The position numbers and the translations under genes were made by a program. Under the pieces are notes generated by a model, which saw only the letters and a list, made by a program, of their open reading frames with translations, had not been told where the DNA came from and searched no databases. A stretch of DNA of 64,000 nucleotides from Thiohalophilus sp. (GTDB lineage: Bacteria; Pseudomonadota; Gammaproteobacteria; UBA6429; Thiohalophilaceae), in the NCBI RefSeq assembly GCF_034522235.1, contig NZ_JAXHLN010000003.1, positions 1-64,000 on the forward strand, given 5' to 3'. Positions 18,329-26,164 of the stretch are shown here, piece by piece (within the stretch, counting starts at the first letter, position 1; every line of letters starts with the position of its first letter).

Positions 18329-19151
18329 GACATTGACCGTTGCCCGCAAGGAATTTCGCGATAGCCTGCGCAATCGCTGGATTCTGGCCATTACGGTGGT
18401 GCTGACGCTGTTTGCCCTGGGACTGGCCTACTTCGGTGCCGCGACCGCCGGGCAGGTCGGCTTCGTGTCGCTGGATACCACGATCGTCAGCCTGGCCAGC
18501 CTGGCGATTTATATTATTCCACTGATTGCGCTGCTACTCGCCTATCACAGTGTCGTGGGCGAGGAAGAGCAGGGCACCCTGCTGCTGCTGCTCAGTTATC
18601 CGCTCACACATCTGCAATTGCTCGGTGGCAAGTTTCTGGGACATGCCGCCGCGCTGGCGGTGTCGACCATCGCCGGTTTCGGTCTGGCCGGGATTGTGAT
18701 CGCCGCGTTGAGCAGTGATTTTTCCGCGCTTGATCTGTGGTCCTCACTGGGCTGGTTTATTCTGACCTCTGTCCTGCTCGGCTGGGTCTTTATCGCCATT
18801 GCCTATCTGATCAGCACCCTGGTCAGTGAAAAATCCCGGGCCGCCGGCCTGGCCCTGATCGTCTGGTTTCTGTTTGTCCTGGTCTTCGATCTGGGATTGC
18901 TGGGCCTGCTGGTTGCCTCCGACGGGGCGGTTTCCTCGGAACTGTTTCCGTACCTGCTGTTACTTAACCCGACGGACGTGTTTCGGCTCGCCAACCTGGC
19001 CGGCTTCGAGGCGACCCAGGCCTACTCCGGTCTGGTTTCGATCGCCTCGGCGCGCCTGTTTCAACCCGCCCTGCTGGCCGGGATATTGCTAATCTGGGTC
19101 ATCGTCCCTTTCTCGGTGGCCGCCTGGTTATTTCACAAGAGGATCTCCTGA
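18321..19151 (+). CDS. nosY: NosY, ABC transporter permease for NosZ maturation
   Basis: 276-residue inner-membrane protein with about six hydrophobic helices (first at roughly residues 20-42; cluster of four between 75 and 190; last at the C-terminus), typical of ABC-2 permeases. It partners NosF and NosD. The ATG lies inside the end of nosF (8-base overlap) and the stop is immediately followed by the nosL ATG, so the three genes form one translationally coupled unit. Confidence 0.94.
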   Translation: MHETLTVARKEFRDSLRNRWILAITVVLTLFALGLAYFGAATAGQVGFVSLDTTIVSLASLAIYIIPLIALLLAYHSVVGEEEQGTLLLLLSYPLTHLQLLGGKFLGHAAALAVSTIAGFGLAGIVIAALSSDFSALDLWSSLGWFILTSVLLGWVFIAIAYLISTLVSEKSRAAGLALIVWFLFVLVFDLGLLGLLVASDGAVSSELFPYLLLLNPTDVFRLANLAGFEATQAYSGLVSIASARLFQPALLAGILLIWVIVPFSVAAWLFHKRIS

Positions 19152-19694
19152 ATGACGAAAAGACACTATTGGTTTTTTATCCCGGTTTTCGCCGCCCTGC
19201 TAGTGTTGAGCGGTTGTGATCGCGGCGATGAATCAGCCCAAACCCACGCGCCTGTACCGATCAGTGACGGGGACGAGTGTCATGTCTGCGGCATGACGAT
19301 CAACAACCACCCCGGCCCCAAAGGTCAGGCTTTTATTCGTGATAACGCGACACCCTTTAAATACTGTTCCACCCGGGATCTGTTCAGTCATATCCTGCAG
19401 CCGGAAGTTCGCTCGCGAATCACGCAGATCTATACACATGACATGGGTTCTACCGGATGGGAAGCCCCGTCGAACGCAGCCTTCACCGATGCCCGGCAGG
19501 CGTGGTATGTCATCAATCATCCCATGACCGGCGCCATGGGGCCGACACTCGCCTCCTTCGCCGAAAAGTCAGCCGCCGAAAACTTTAGCGAACAACACGG
19601 CGGGGAACTCGTCCGCTTCGATGACATTACTCTGGAAATGGTGGCCACGATAACAACGGGTAACAACGGCGAAGAACCGGTGCATTCACACTGA
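19152..19694 (+). CDS. nosL: NosL, copper-binding lipoprotein
   Basis: 180-residue lipoprotein with lipobox LSGC (lipidated Cys22) and the conserved metal-binding CHVCGM motif near residue 43, followed by HPGPKGQ. NosL is a Cu(I) chaperone that delivers copper to the NosDFY/NosZ system. It starts directly after the nosY stop codon and closes the cluster; nosX or an ApbE-type flavin transferase is not present nearby although NosR needs covalent FMN. Confidence 0.94.
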   Translation: MTKRHYWFFIPVFAALLVLSGCDRGDESAQTHAPVPISDGDECHVCGMTINNHPGPKGQAFIRDNATPFKYCSTRDLFSHILQPEVRSRITQIYTHDMGSTGWEAPSNAAFTDARQAWYVINHPMTGAMGPTLASFAEKSAAENFSEQHGGELVRFDDITLEMVATITTGNNGEEPVHSH

Positions 19695-19774
19695 ACCAGG
19701 GACCGGGTCGCACCTGACTCCTGCCAGACAGCGTCAAACCGCTGCGGCCGGCTCTGGGCACGCCTGATGATGGA

Positions 19775-20236
19775 TTAATCACACCATTTCTCGACGTCCC
19801 GGGCAGCCTGCGCTTCGGCCTGCTGGCGCTGGCTGTCAGCGAGTATCCGTCGGTTACCCGCTTCATCCAGGTCGTACAGCCGACCGGCCTGCTTATAGCG
19901 GCGCAGTCGATCCCGGGCCCAGGCGCAACGCTTGTGCCGTTCGGCGGCTTCGGCTTCCTGGCGTTGTTCCCGCTGTTGTTTGACACGTCGCTCTTCTTCA
20001 TAGGCGCGTAACAGGCGACGGGTTTTTTCGCGTCGCTCGGCGTCACCGGGTATCGGGCTGCCGCTGGCGGGGCCGGGGTCCACATCCACGGAGCTGGCAC
20101 CCTCCTCAGGTGGGCGATCGCCGTAATGCACCCGTCCCTGTTCGTCGGTCCATTTATAGACTTCGGCCGCCATGGATACGCTCAGCAGGCTGGCGAGTAA
20201 CAGGCCACTGACAAGCTGTTGAATATTCCATTTCAT
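19775..20236 (-). CDS. DUF4124 domain-containing exported protein
   Basis: 153-residue protein with a signal peptide ending in SVSMAAE and an immediately following DUF4124 domain (VYKWTDEQGRVHYGDRPP), a short fold common in proteobacterial envelope proteins. The rest is highly charged helix, probably coiled coil, with two cysteines (KRCAW and EKWCD). Function unknown. Its ATG overlaps the stop of the fetB-like gene by 4 bases, so the two are translationally coupled. Confidence 0.82.
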   Translation of the reverse strand: MKWNIQQLVSGLLLASLLSVSMAAEVYKWTDEQGRVHYGDRPPEEGASSVDVDPGPASGSPIPGDAERREKTRRLLRAYEEERRVKQQREQRQEAEAAERHKRCAWARDRLRRYKQAGRLYDLDEAGNRRILADSQRQQAEAQAARDVEKWCD

Positions 20237-21036
20237 TGTTTTGCCTCCCTCAGACGATCCAGCCGCAATCGCTGCCGCTCATCGAACAATCGCCGTGCTC
20301 CCATCCAACTGGCGATCAGGATCGCAAAGCCGGTGCCGGCGGCGATCATGAACATGATCAGGATCTGATATTTGACCGCCTCCACCGGCGCTGTTCCGGA
20401 CAGGATCTGTCCAGTCATCATGCCCGGCAGGCTGACAATACCCGCTGCCGCCATCGCATTGATGATCGGAATCAATCCGACCCGTACGCTTTCACGAATC
20501 GTTTCGCGCAAGGCATCCTGCCAGCGCTGCCCCAGCGCCAGGCGGGTTTCGATCACCGCGCGTTGCTGCCAGGCATTGTTGGTCAGGCGATCCAGCGACA
20601 GGGCCACGCCGGTCATGGTATTGCCCAGCATCATGCCGAGCAAGGGAATCGAATACTGGGGCTGATACCAGGGATCGTTATTGATAATAATCAGCAATGC
20701 AAACAGCGTGGTGGCAAAGGCCGAAACAAACATCGACAGGGTACCCAGCGCATAGCCCCAGCTGCCGCGAAACGGCCGCTGCTGTCGCGCCATCACCTCG
20801 CGTCCGGCGATCAGCACCATGACCGAGGCGATCAGTGTCACCCACAGCAAGGTAACGTTCTCGAACAACACCTTGAGAATCAGGCCGACCAGCAACAGCT
20901 GCAGCGTCGTGCGCAGGGCGGCAATCAGCAGTCGTTGCGTCACCCCCAGCTTCAGCCACAGCGATATCCCGGCCAGCGCGACCACCAGCAACGCGGCCAG
21001 TCCCAGATCCAGCGGTGTCAGACTGATAATACTCAC
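20233..21036 (-). CDS. fetB: FetB-type ABC transporter permease
   Basis: 267-residue membrane protein of the UPF0014/YbbM family with about seven hydrophobic helices and the conserved segment LGMMLGNTMTGVALSLDRL followed by GIVSLPGMMTGQIL. In E. coli FetAB is linked to iron export and peroxide resistance. It overlaps by 4 bases the end of the adjacent ATPase gene, giving a fetA-fetB-DUF4124 transcription unit on the minus strand. Confidence 0.88.
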   Translation of the reverse strand: MSIISLTPLDLGLAALLVVALAGISLWLKLGVTQRLLIAALRTTLQLLLVGLILKVLFENVTLLWVTLIASVMVLIAGREVMARQQRPFRGSWGYALGTLSMFVSAFATTLFALLIIINNDPWYQPQYSIPLLGMMLGNTMTGVALSLDRLTNNAWQQRAVIETRLALGQRWQDALRETIRESVRVGLIPIINAMAAAGIVSLPGMMTGQILSGTAPVEAVKYQILIMFMIAAGTGFAILIASWMGARRLFDERQRLRLDRLREAKQ

Positions 21037-21698
21037 AGGCGCTCCTCCACCACCCGTTCGGCGTGAATTAGCAGCCGGCGCCGGGCGATACGCTGCTGTT
21101 GCGCCTGATCATGACTGACCCAGAGGGCCGGCACCCGGTTGCTGCGCACGTACTGCGTTAACAGATTTTCGACCCGGCTGACGCTGTCCGGATCCAGGCT
21201 GGCCGTGGGCTCATCCAGCAGTAACGCCTGTGGCCGCTGGCACAACAGGCGCAGTATGGAAAGACGCTGCTTTTCACCGGTGGAACAACGGGCCAGCTCC
21301 CAGTCGAGCACCTGCATGGAAAAACCGAGTTGCTCGAACCAGTCGGGTTCGACCTCGGAAAAATGATCCCCGACCCGATCCCGCCACCACTGCGATTCGG
21401 CCGGCAGCAGGGTCACCCGGCGGCGCCATTCATGCGCCGGCATGGCATCACACCAGCGCTCGCCCAGCCGCACCCGGCCCCGGTGAGGAATCAGATCGGC
21501 AATGGCCCGCAGTAACAGACTCTTGCCGCTGCCGGAAGGCCCCCCCAGACAGACGATCTCGGACTCGCCGATCGTCACATCGAGTGTCACCTGCTGCACC
21601 TGCAGCGCCTCGATCCCCAGTTCACTCAATCCTGTTTCCCCACACCCGACACCGATAAAGCCCCCTGAACCATTGGTTGTTTTATTTTGCCGCAGCAT
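21033..21698 (-). CDS. fetA: FetA-type ABC transporter ATPase
   Basis: 221-residue ABC ATPase: Walker A GPSGSGKS, a signature region CSTGEKQRLSI that departs from canonical LSGGQ as in other YbbL/FetA proteins, and Walker B ALLLDEPTASLD. The first ~25 residues (MLRQNKTTNGSGG...) are not typical and the real start may be further in, but no better ATG is available; an in-frame ATG six codons upstream (21716) overlaps promoter-like sequence. Partner of the permease gene that follows. Confidence 0.86.
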   Translation of the reverse strand: MLRQNKTTNGSGGFIGVGCGETGLSELGIEALQVQQVTLDVTIGESEIVCLGGPSGSGKSLLLRAIADLIPHRGRVRLGERWCDAMPAHEWRRRVTLLPAESQWWRDRVGDHFSEVEPDWFEQLGFSMQVLDWELARCSTGEKQRLSILRLLCQRPQALLLDEPTASLDPDSVSRVENLLTQYVRSNRVPALWVSHDQAQQQRIARRRLLIHAERVVEERL

Positions 21699-21738
21699 TG
21701 TTATGATGCATAGCAATTATAACGACAAGGAGAAGCCC

Positions 21739-21975
21739 ATGTCCGAACCGGTTATTGCTCAAAAAGGCCCCTATGCCGTGGAACTCGAGCCCGGCGACTA
21801 TTTCTGGTGCGCCTGCGGCCGCTCCGCCAATCAACCGTTTTGCGACGGCTCGCACAAGGATACCGACTTCGCGCCGGTCAAATTCACCCTCGACGAGAAA
21901 AAGACCGTTCACCTGTGCGGCTGCAAACACACCGGCGACAAACCCTACTGCGACGGGACACACGAGAAACTTTAA
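21739..21975 (+). CDS. Double CDGSH iron-sulfur domain protein
   Basis: A 78-residue protein with two CDGSH-type [2Fe-2S] motifs, each with three Cys and one His: CACGRSANQPFCDGSH and CGCKHTGDKPYCDGTH. This is the small prokaryotic tandem (MitoNEET-like) class; biochemical role unknown, possibly iron-sulfur or electron transfer. Excellent ribosome binding site AAGGAGAAG before the ATG. It diverges from the fetAB unit with only about 40 bases between starts, so the two may share iron-related control. Confidence 0.9.
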   Translation: MSEPVIAQKGPYAVELEPGDYFWCACGRSANQPFCDGSHKDTDFAPVKFTLDEKKTVHLCGCKHTGDKPYCDGTHEKL

Positions 21976-22018
21976 CAGGCTATCAGGCCTGGTTCATTTC
22001 TCTTGATGCGTGTAAGTA

Positions 22019-22169
22019 ACGCGGAGTTCGCGGAGGCGCAGAGCCGCAGAGTAAAAATTTTATTCATATTAAATTTAAGGTTTCGTTGGAATAAAGCGAC
22101 GCTACGCCGACTGTGGAACAAATATATTTTTCTTCTCCGCGCCTCTGCGCCTCCGCGTCCTCTGCGTTT
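22019..22169. repeat. Family C inverted repeat
   Basis: Left arm about 22019-22050 (GCGGAGTTCGCGGAGGCGCAGAG type) and right arm about 22134-22169 (its degenerate inverse) surround AT-richer DNA. The same arms recur at 50308-50477, 56345-56520 and 63598 onward. Confidence 0.75.
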
Positions 22170-22194
22170 CTTCCTGAGCTTCTGAAAAGAGAAT

Positions 22195-22224
22195 AAAAAA
22201 AGGGCGCCCGAGGGCGCCCTTTTG
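22195..22224. terminator. Bidirectional intrinsic terminator after amtB
   Basis: AAAAAAGGGCGCCC-GA-GGGCGCCCTTTT forms a GC-rich stem with A-run on one side and T-run on the other. It stands 24 bases after the amtB stop on the minus strand and could stop transcripts from both directions. Confidence 0.85.
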
Positions 22225-22247
22225 GTTTTGGCTTCCTGCCGTGAGGT

Positions 22248-23525
22248 TTATCTGCCGGAACCCCGTGTGCCGGTGAACTCGGGATAGGCTTCCATGCCGC
22301 ATTCGGCGAGATCCAGCCCTTCGTATTCCTGCTCTTCGCTGACCCGAACCCCCATGATGGCCTTGATCACCAGCCAGACGATCAGGCTGACGGCAAAGAC
22401 CCAGACGAAGATCGTCAGAGCACCGATGATCTGGCCGGAGAGTGTTGCACTACCGGTAATCGGTACCGCCAACAGTCCCCAGATACCGACCACACCGTGG
22501 ACCGAGATGGCACCGACCGGATCGTCGATCTTCAGCTTGTCCAGGGTCACGATGGAGAACACCACCAGGGCACCACCGATACCACCGATGATTGTCGCCA
22601 GTAACGGCGTCGGGGTATCCGGACCGGCGGTAATGGCCACCAGACCGGCCAGTGCACCGTTGAGCGCCATGGTCAGATCGGCCTTGCCGAACAGCATGCG
22701 TGCGACAATCAGCGCGGCGATCACGCCACCGGCCGCGGCGGCATTGGTGTTCAGGAACACCATGGCCACATCATTGGCACTGGCCATATCACCCAGCTTC
22801 AACACGGAACCGCCATTGAATCCGAACCAGCCCATCCACAGGATGAAAGTTCCCAGGGTGGCCAGCGGCAGGTTGGCACCGGGGATGGCGTTGATCTTGC
22901 CATCGGCGGTGTACTTGCCCTTACGCGGACCGAGCACCAGCACCCCGGCCAATGCCGCCGCCGCACCGGCCATGTGCACAATCCCGGAACCGGCGAAGTC
23001 GGCGAAGCCGAGATCACCCAGGTTGTACATGCCGAACACATCGCCCCCGCCCCAGGTCCACAGACCTTCCATCGGATAGATGAAACCTGTCATGACCACG
23101 GCAAACAGCATAAACGCCCACAGCTTCATGCGTTCAGCTACCGCGCCGGAAACAATCGACATGGCGGTGGCCACGAACACCACCTGGAAGAAAAAGTCCG
23201 ACGGCGCGGCATAAACTGAACCACCGTCAAACCCGTTCTCGGCAGAGGAACTCAGTGCATCCGCAACCAGTGTCTCACCACCGGCGATACCCGACAGGAA
23301 CCAGCCGCCGCCATACATAATGGCATAACCGCAAATCATGTACATAGTGCATGAAATTGCGAACAACGATACATTCTTGGTCAATATTTCCGTGGTGTTC
23401 TTGGAACGCACCAGACCGGCCTCGAGCATCGAGAACCCGGCGGCCATCCACATAACCAGCGCACCACAGACCAGGAAGTAGAAGGTATCGATGGCATACT
23501 GCAATTGGAAAATTTGGTTTTCCAT
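22248..23525 (-). CDS. amtB: Ammonium transporter
   Basis: 425-residue Amt/MEP/Rh channel with 11 hydrophobic helices. Seen: conserved DTFYFLVCGALVMWMAAGF at the N-terminus, AGSGIVHMAGAAAALAG with one pore histidine, the second pore-histidine region SVHGVVGIWG, and FNGGSVL. No signal peptide like that of E. coli AmtB, a common variation. Ribosome binding site AGAGGAGAG. It is 20 bases downstream of glnK, the standard PII-Amt pairing in which GlnK blocks the channel when nitrogen is sufficient. Confidence 0.96.
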   Translation of the reverse strand: MENQIFQLQYAIDTFYFLVCGALVMWMAAGFSMLEAGLVRSKNTTEILTKNVSLFAISCTMYMICGYAIMYGGGWFLSGIAGGETLVADALSSSAENGFDGGSVYAAPSDFFFQVVFVATAMSIVSGAVAERMKLWAFMLFAVVMTGFIYPMEGLWTWGGGDVFGMYNLGDLGFADFAGSGIVHMAGAAAALAGVLVLGPRKGKYTADGKINAIPGANLPLATLGTFILWMGWFGFNGGSVLKLGDMASANDVAMVFLNTNAAAAGGVIAALIVARMLFGKADLTMALNGALAGLVAITAGPDTPTPLLATIIGGIGGALVVFSIVTLDKLKIDDPVGAISVHGVVGIWGLLAVPITGSATLSGQIIGALTIFVWVFAVSLIVWLVIKAIMGVRVSEEQEYEGLDLAECGMEAYPEFTGTRGSGR

Positions 23526-23545
23526 TTCAAGCCTCTCCTCTAGTC

Positions 23546-23896
<351 letters not shown>

Positions 23897-23954
23897 TTAA
23901 TAGACGCCCACCCGAAGGTGGACAGTTGTATTGAACTGATCCGAAGTCCGGTAC

Positions 23955-24611
23955 TTACAGATCCCATGCGTAACCGATGCTGAAAGTCAGGGCCGTTTCG
24001 CCGACAGAACCGTCACTGGCGCTTGAGCGCAGATCGAGGTTCTTATCGTTGTTGATCAGAGCAACGCTGTAATCAACGTCGCTGACCGTTTTGCTGTAGC
24101 CCAGCTCGGTATAGTCACCTTCGAACTCATCACCCCAGGAACCAAAGGTGATATAGGCACCCTTGTATTCGGCGCTCACGCTCAGGAAAGTGTAATCAGC
24201 CGGTGTACCAAAACCGTCCCATTCACCGACAGCGTAAGCCACGCTGATCGGTCCATAACCAAGACTGGCCGCAACTTCAGAATAGGTATCATCCCAGTCG
24301 TCGGAGTAGTTATAGGTGACATAGCCCAGGTCATAGCTAAAACCCTGGTACTCACCGGCATAACCGGCATACAAGTCATACTCCACGCCGTCATTCACGT
24401 CGGCCAGCCAGGTGCCCGCATAGAATCCTGGACCGAACTCAACATCCAGTCCTGCCGAGGCGGAAGATTCAGCCTGGTAAACACCACGGAAAAAGTAGTC
24501 CGAGGTATAACCCACATTGGCAGATACGGAGGTCTCCGCCATCACCATTGGGCTCGCGACTGTTGATGCAGCCAGGGCGGAACCTACGAGTAATACTTTA
24601 ACGTTTTTCAT
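23955..24611 (-). CDS. TorF-family putative porin, first gene of the amtB operon
   Basis: 218-residue outer-membrane protein with signal peptide (cleaved after MVMA) and a beta-barrel body containing VGYTSDYFFRGVYQ and YDLYAGYAG, the typical features of the TIGR02001/TorF family. Function within that family is not established; it probably forms a pore. It lies upstream of glnK-amtB on the same strand with 70 bases between, and its promoter region has sigma-54 and NtrC signals, so a role in uptake of nitrogen compounds is inferred. Confidence 0.85.
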   Translation of the reverse strand: MKNVKVLLVGSALAASTVASPMVMAETSVSANVGYTSDYFFRGVYQAESSASAGLDVEFGPGFYAGTWLADVNDGVEYDLYAGYAGEYQGFSYDLGYVTYNYSDDWDDTYSEVAASLGYGPISVAYAVGEWDGFGTPADYTFLSVSAEYKGAYITFGSWGDEFEGDYTELGYSKTVSDVDYSVALINNDKNLDLRSSASDGSVGETALTFSIGYAWDL

Positions 24612-24670
24612 TTATCTCATCCCCATACAGTTGAGAGTGTTAAAAGAAAGTGATTGCTGTACAGGGTATT

Positions 24671-24685
24671 GCGAAGGGCGTGCCA
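24671..24685 (-). promoter_or_regulatory. Sigma-54 promoter of the porin-glnK-amtB unit
   Basis: On the minus strand TGGCACGCCCTTCGC matches TGGCACGNNNNTTGC with one mismatch and exact spacing of the invariant GG and GC. Transcription would begin near 24659, about 48 bases before the porin ATG. Confidence 0.8.
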
Positions 24686-24737
24686 AGTTTAATTTGTTAT
24701 TAAAAACAGAGACTTGCAGAAATACTCGATTGGCGAC

Positions 24738-24795
24738 GCACTCTGTTTGTGCGCAGAAAGCGATCATGGGGCGGGTGGTCGCACCATTGCGGTGC
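24738..24795 (-). promoter_or_regulatory. Two NtrC-type enhancer sites
   Basis: GCAC-N7-GTGC dyads at 24738-24752 (GCACTCTGTTTGTGC) and 24781-24795 (GCACCATTGCGGTGC, with extra symmetry to TCGCACC/GGTGCGA) match the NtrC consensus. Their centres are 43 bases apart, about four helical turns, and roughly 85 and 130 bases upstream of the sigma-54 start, a standard enhancer arrangement. Confidence 0.78.
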
Positions 24796-24921
24796 GAAAA
24801 GACAAGACAAGCCGTATAGCCAGCAAGTTTACCGGTTGAAGTGCCGCCGGATAAAAGTGCCCCCGACTATACCGAACACATTGATCCGGCTTACCGGTGG
24901 TTAACTTTTCCCTGCTGTCAT

Positions 24922-25572
24922 TCAGAGATCAAAGTTCCGCTGCCAGGAGACCGAGACACGCATTTCATCAAGGTCATTCCCGACATCCAGATCATTCTTG
25001 TCCAGGGCAAAGACAAACTCGTCCTTTTTCAACGCGGCATGAAAGTGTTTGTAATCTTCCAGGGCAGGGTCATCAAATTCATACATCCCCAACAGCAGTG
25101 TCAGAGACCGATCCTCACCCAGATCCACGTCACTGCTGATACTCAGATAGAGATCGTTGTCCTGAGAGGTCCCGTCTTTGTCGATAGTAAATGCCGCCGT
25201 CGCGGTGAGCAGATGAAAATCAAAACGGCCGTAGATTTCGGTCGCATCATCACCCGTATTGGCAACCGGGTACTGATACATGATGATACCGGCATCAAAG
25301 GGTATTTCCGAGACGGTCCCGCGATAACCGCCGTACAAATCCAGTTCATAGCCATTGCCATTACCGTAATTGGAAGTCCAGACGCCGGCATAGAGATTGG
25401 TCTCGTGAGTATAGTCGATACCGCCCTGCACCGACGCATCGTCATCGGTCTGGGTCACGCCTCGCCAGATGTAGTTGGATGTAACGCCCAGATTACCGGT
25501 CAGTTCGCCCTGGCCCGAGGCGGTCGCCGGCAGGCCCGCGGCCAGCAGCAGGATGCTTGCAAGATGTTTCAT
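24922..25572 (-). CDS. Second TorF-family putative porin
   Basis: 216-residue outer-membrane protein with signal peptide (cleaved about TASG) and the same family pattern as the neighbouring porin: GVTSNYIWRGVTQ at the N-terminus, YELDLYGGY, and an aromatic C-terminus (WQRNFDL). It lies upstream of the sigma-54 region and is transcribed toward it, so it is a separate unit that may read into the glnK-amtB operon. Only modest similarity to the downstream copy suggests an old duplication or separate recruitment. Confidence 0.82.
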   Translation of the reverse strand: MKHLASILLLAAGLPATASGQGELTGNLGVTSNYIWRGVTQTDDDASVQGGIDYTHETNLYAGVWTSNYGNGNGYELDLYGGYRGTVSEIPFDAGIIMYQYPVANTGDDATEIYGRFDFHLLTATAAFTIDKDGTSQDNDLYLSISSDVDLGEDRSLTLLLGMYEFDDPALEDYKHFHAALKKDEFVFALDKNDLDVGNDLDEMRVSVSWQRNFDL

Positions 25573-25634
25573 AATCTCTCTCCCGAATTGTCATTATTTA
25601 GCTGGCCGCGCGTTTACCCGCCGGACTGAACTAT

Positions 25635-25640
25635 TATAAT
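25635..25640 (+). promoter_or_regulatory. Consensus -10 element before ubiK
   Basis: A perfect TATAAT stands 37 bases before the ubiK ATG and the surrounding ATTATAATGATAGT is AT-rich. A -35 is not obvious. Confidence 0.45.
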
Positions 25641-25677
25641 GATAGTCTCATTCACTATCCCGCACAGGCGAGCCCCA

Positions 25678-25947
25678 ATGCAGACTCCGGATATCGAACA
25701 ACTGGTCGACCGTATCATGAACGCCCTGCCCCAGGGTTTGCAGGAGATGAAGCAGGAGGCCGATCAACAGATGCGCGCCGCCCTGCAGCGTACCCTCTCC
25801 CAGATGGATCTCGTAACCCGTGAAGAGTTCGACATCCAGAGCGAGGTGCTGCTGCGTACCCGCAGCAAACTCGAGGCCCTGGAGCAGCAGGTCGCCGCCC
25901 TCGAGCAGGCCCTTCAGCAGCAATCACCTCCAACTGAACAAAATTAA
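25678..25947 (+). CDS. ubiK: Ubiquinone biosynthesis accessory factor UbiK (YqiC/BMFP)
   Basis: 89-residue protein of the BMFP family: amphipathic N-terminal helices (IEQLVDRIMNALPQGL) and a C-terminal coiled coil (LEALEQQVAALEQAL) that trimerises. UbiK helps the aerobic ubiquinone hydroxylation complex work in gammaproteobacteria. The frame starts 39 bases earlier but the family N-terminus begins at MQTPDIEQL. Its TAA stop coincides with the first base of a family B repeat. Together with ubiTUV this shows both aerobic and anaerobic ubiquinone routes in one genome. Confidence 0.9.
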   Translation: MQTPDIEQLVDRIMNALPQGLQEMKQEADQQMRAALQRTLSQMDLVTREEFDIQSEVLLRTRSKLEALEQQVAALEQALQQQSPPTEQN

Positions 25948-26053
25948 CCACCAGGGCACGAAGACACCAGGAAAAAGAAGGTAAATCGGCATCAAGGTAC
26001 CTGGCTTATCCAGAGGATTATGATTTTCTTGGTGTCTTCGTGCCCTGATGGTG
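25947..26053. repeat. Family B inverted repeat between ubiK and comM
   Basis: Left arm about 25947-25971 (ACCACCAGGGCACGAAGACACC) and right arm about 26029-26053 form a long imperfect inverted repeat starting at the ubiK stop codon. Copies of the same element are at 42441 and 42679. Confidence 0.8.
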
Positions 26054-26164
26054 AGATTCCCTGCCAGGCGGTTGCATCGGCCGGCAGTTCGTATAAAAAT
26101 CGAAACACGACAATGGAATCCGGCAGGCCGCTCCCGGCCTGTGCCACAGACAAGGGAAACTGTC

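Larger units (their letters stand above)
24612..24921. other. Nitrogen-regulated promoter region
   Basis: 310 bases between two TorF-type genes, both transcribed leftwards. It holds a sigma-54 promoter and two NtrC-type dyads described separately; the part next to the second porin gene (24800-24921) shows no further feature. Confidence 0.6.
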
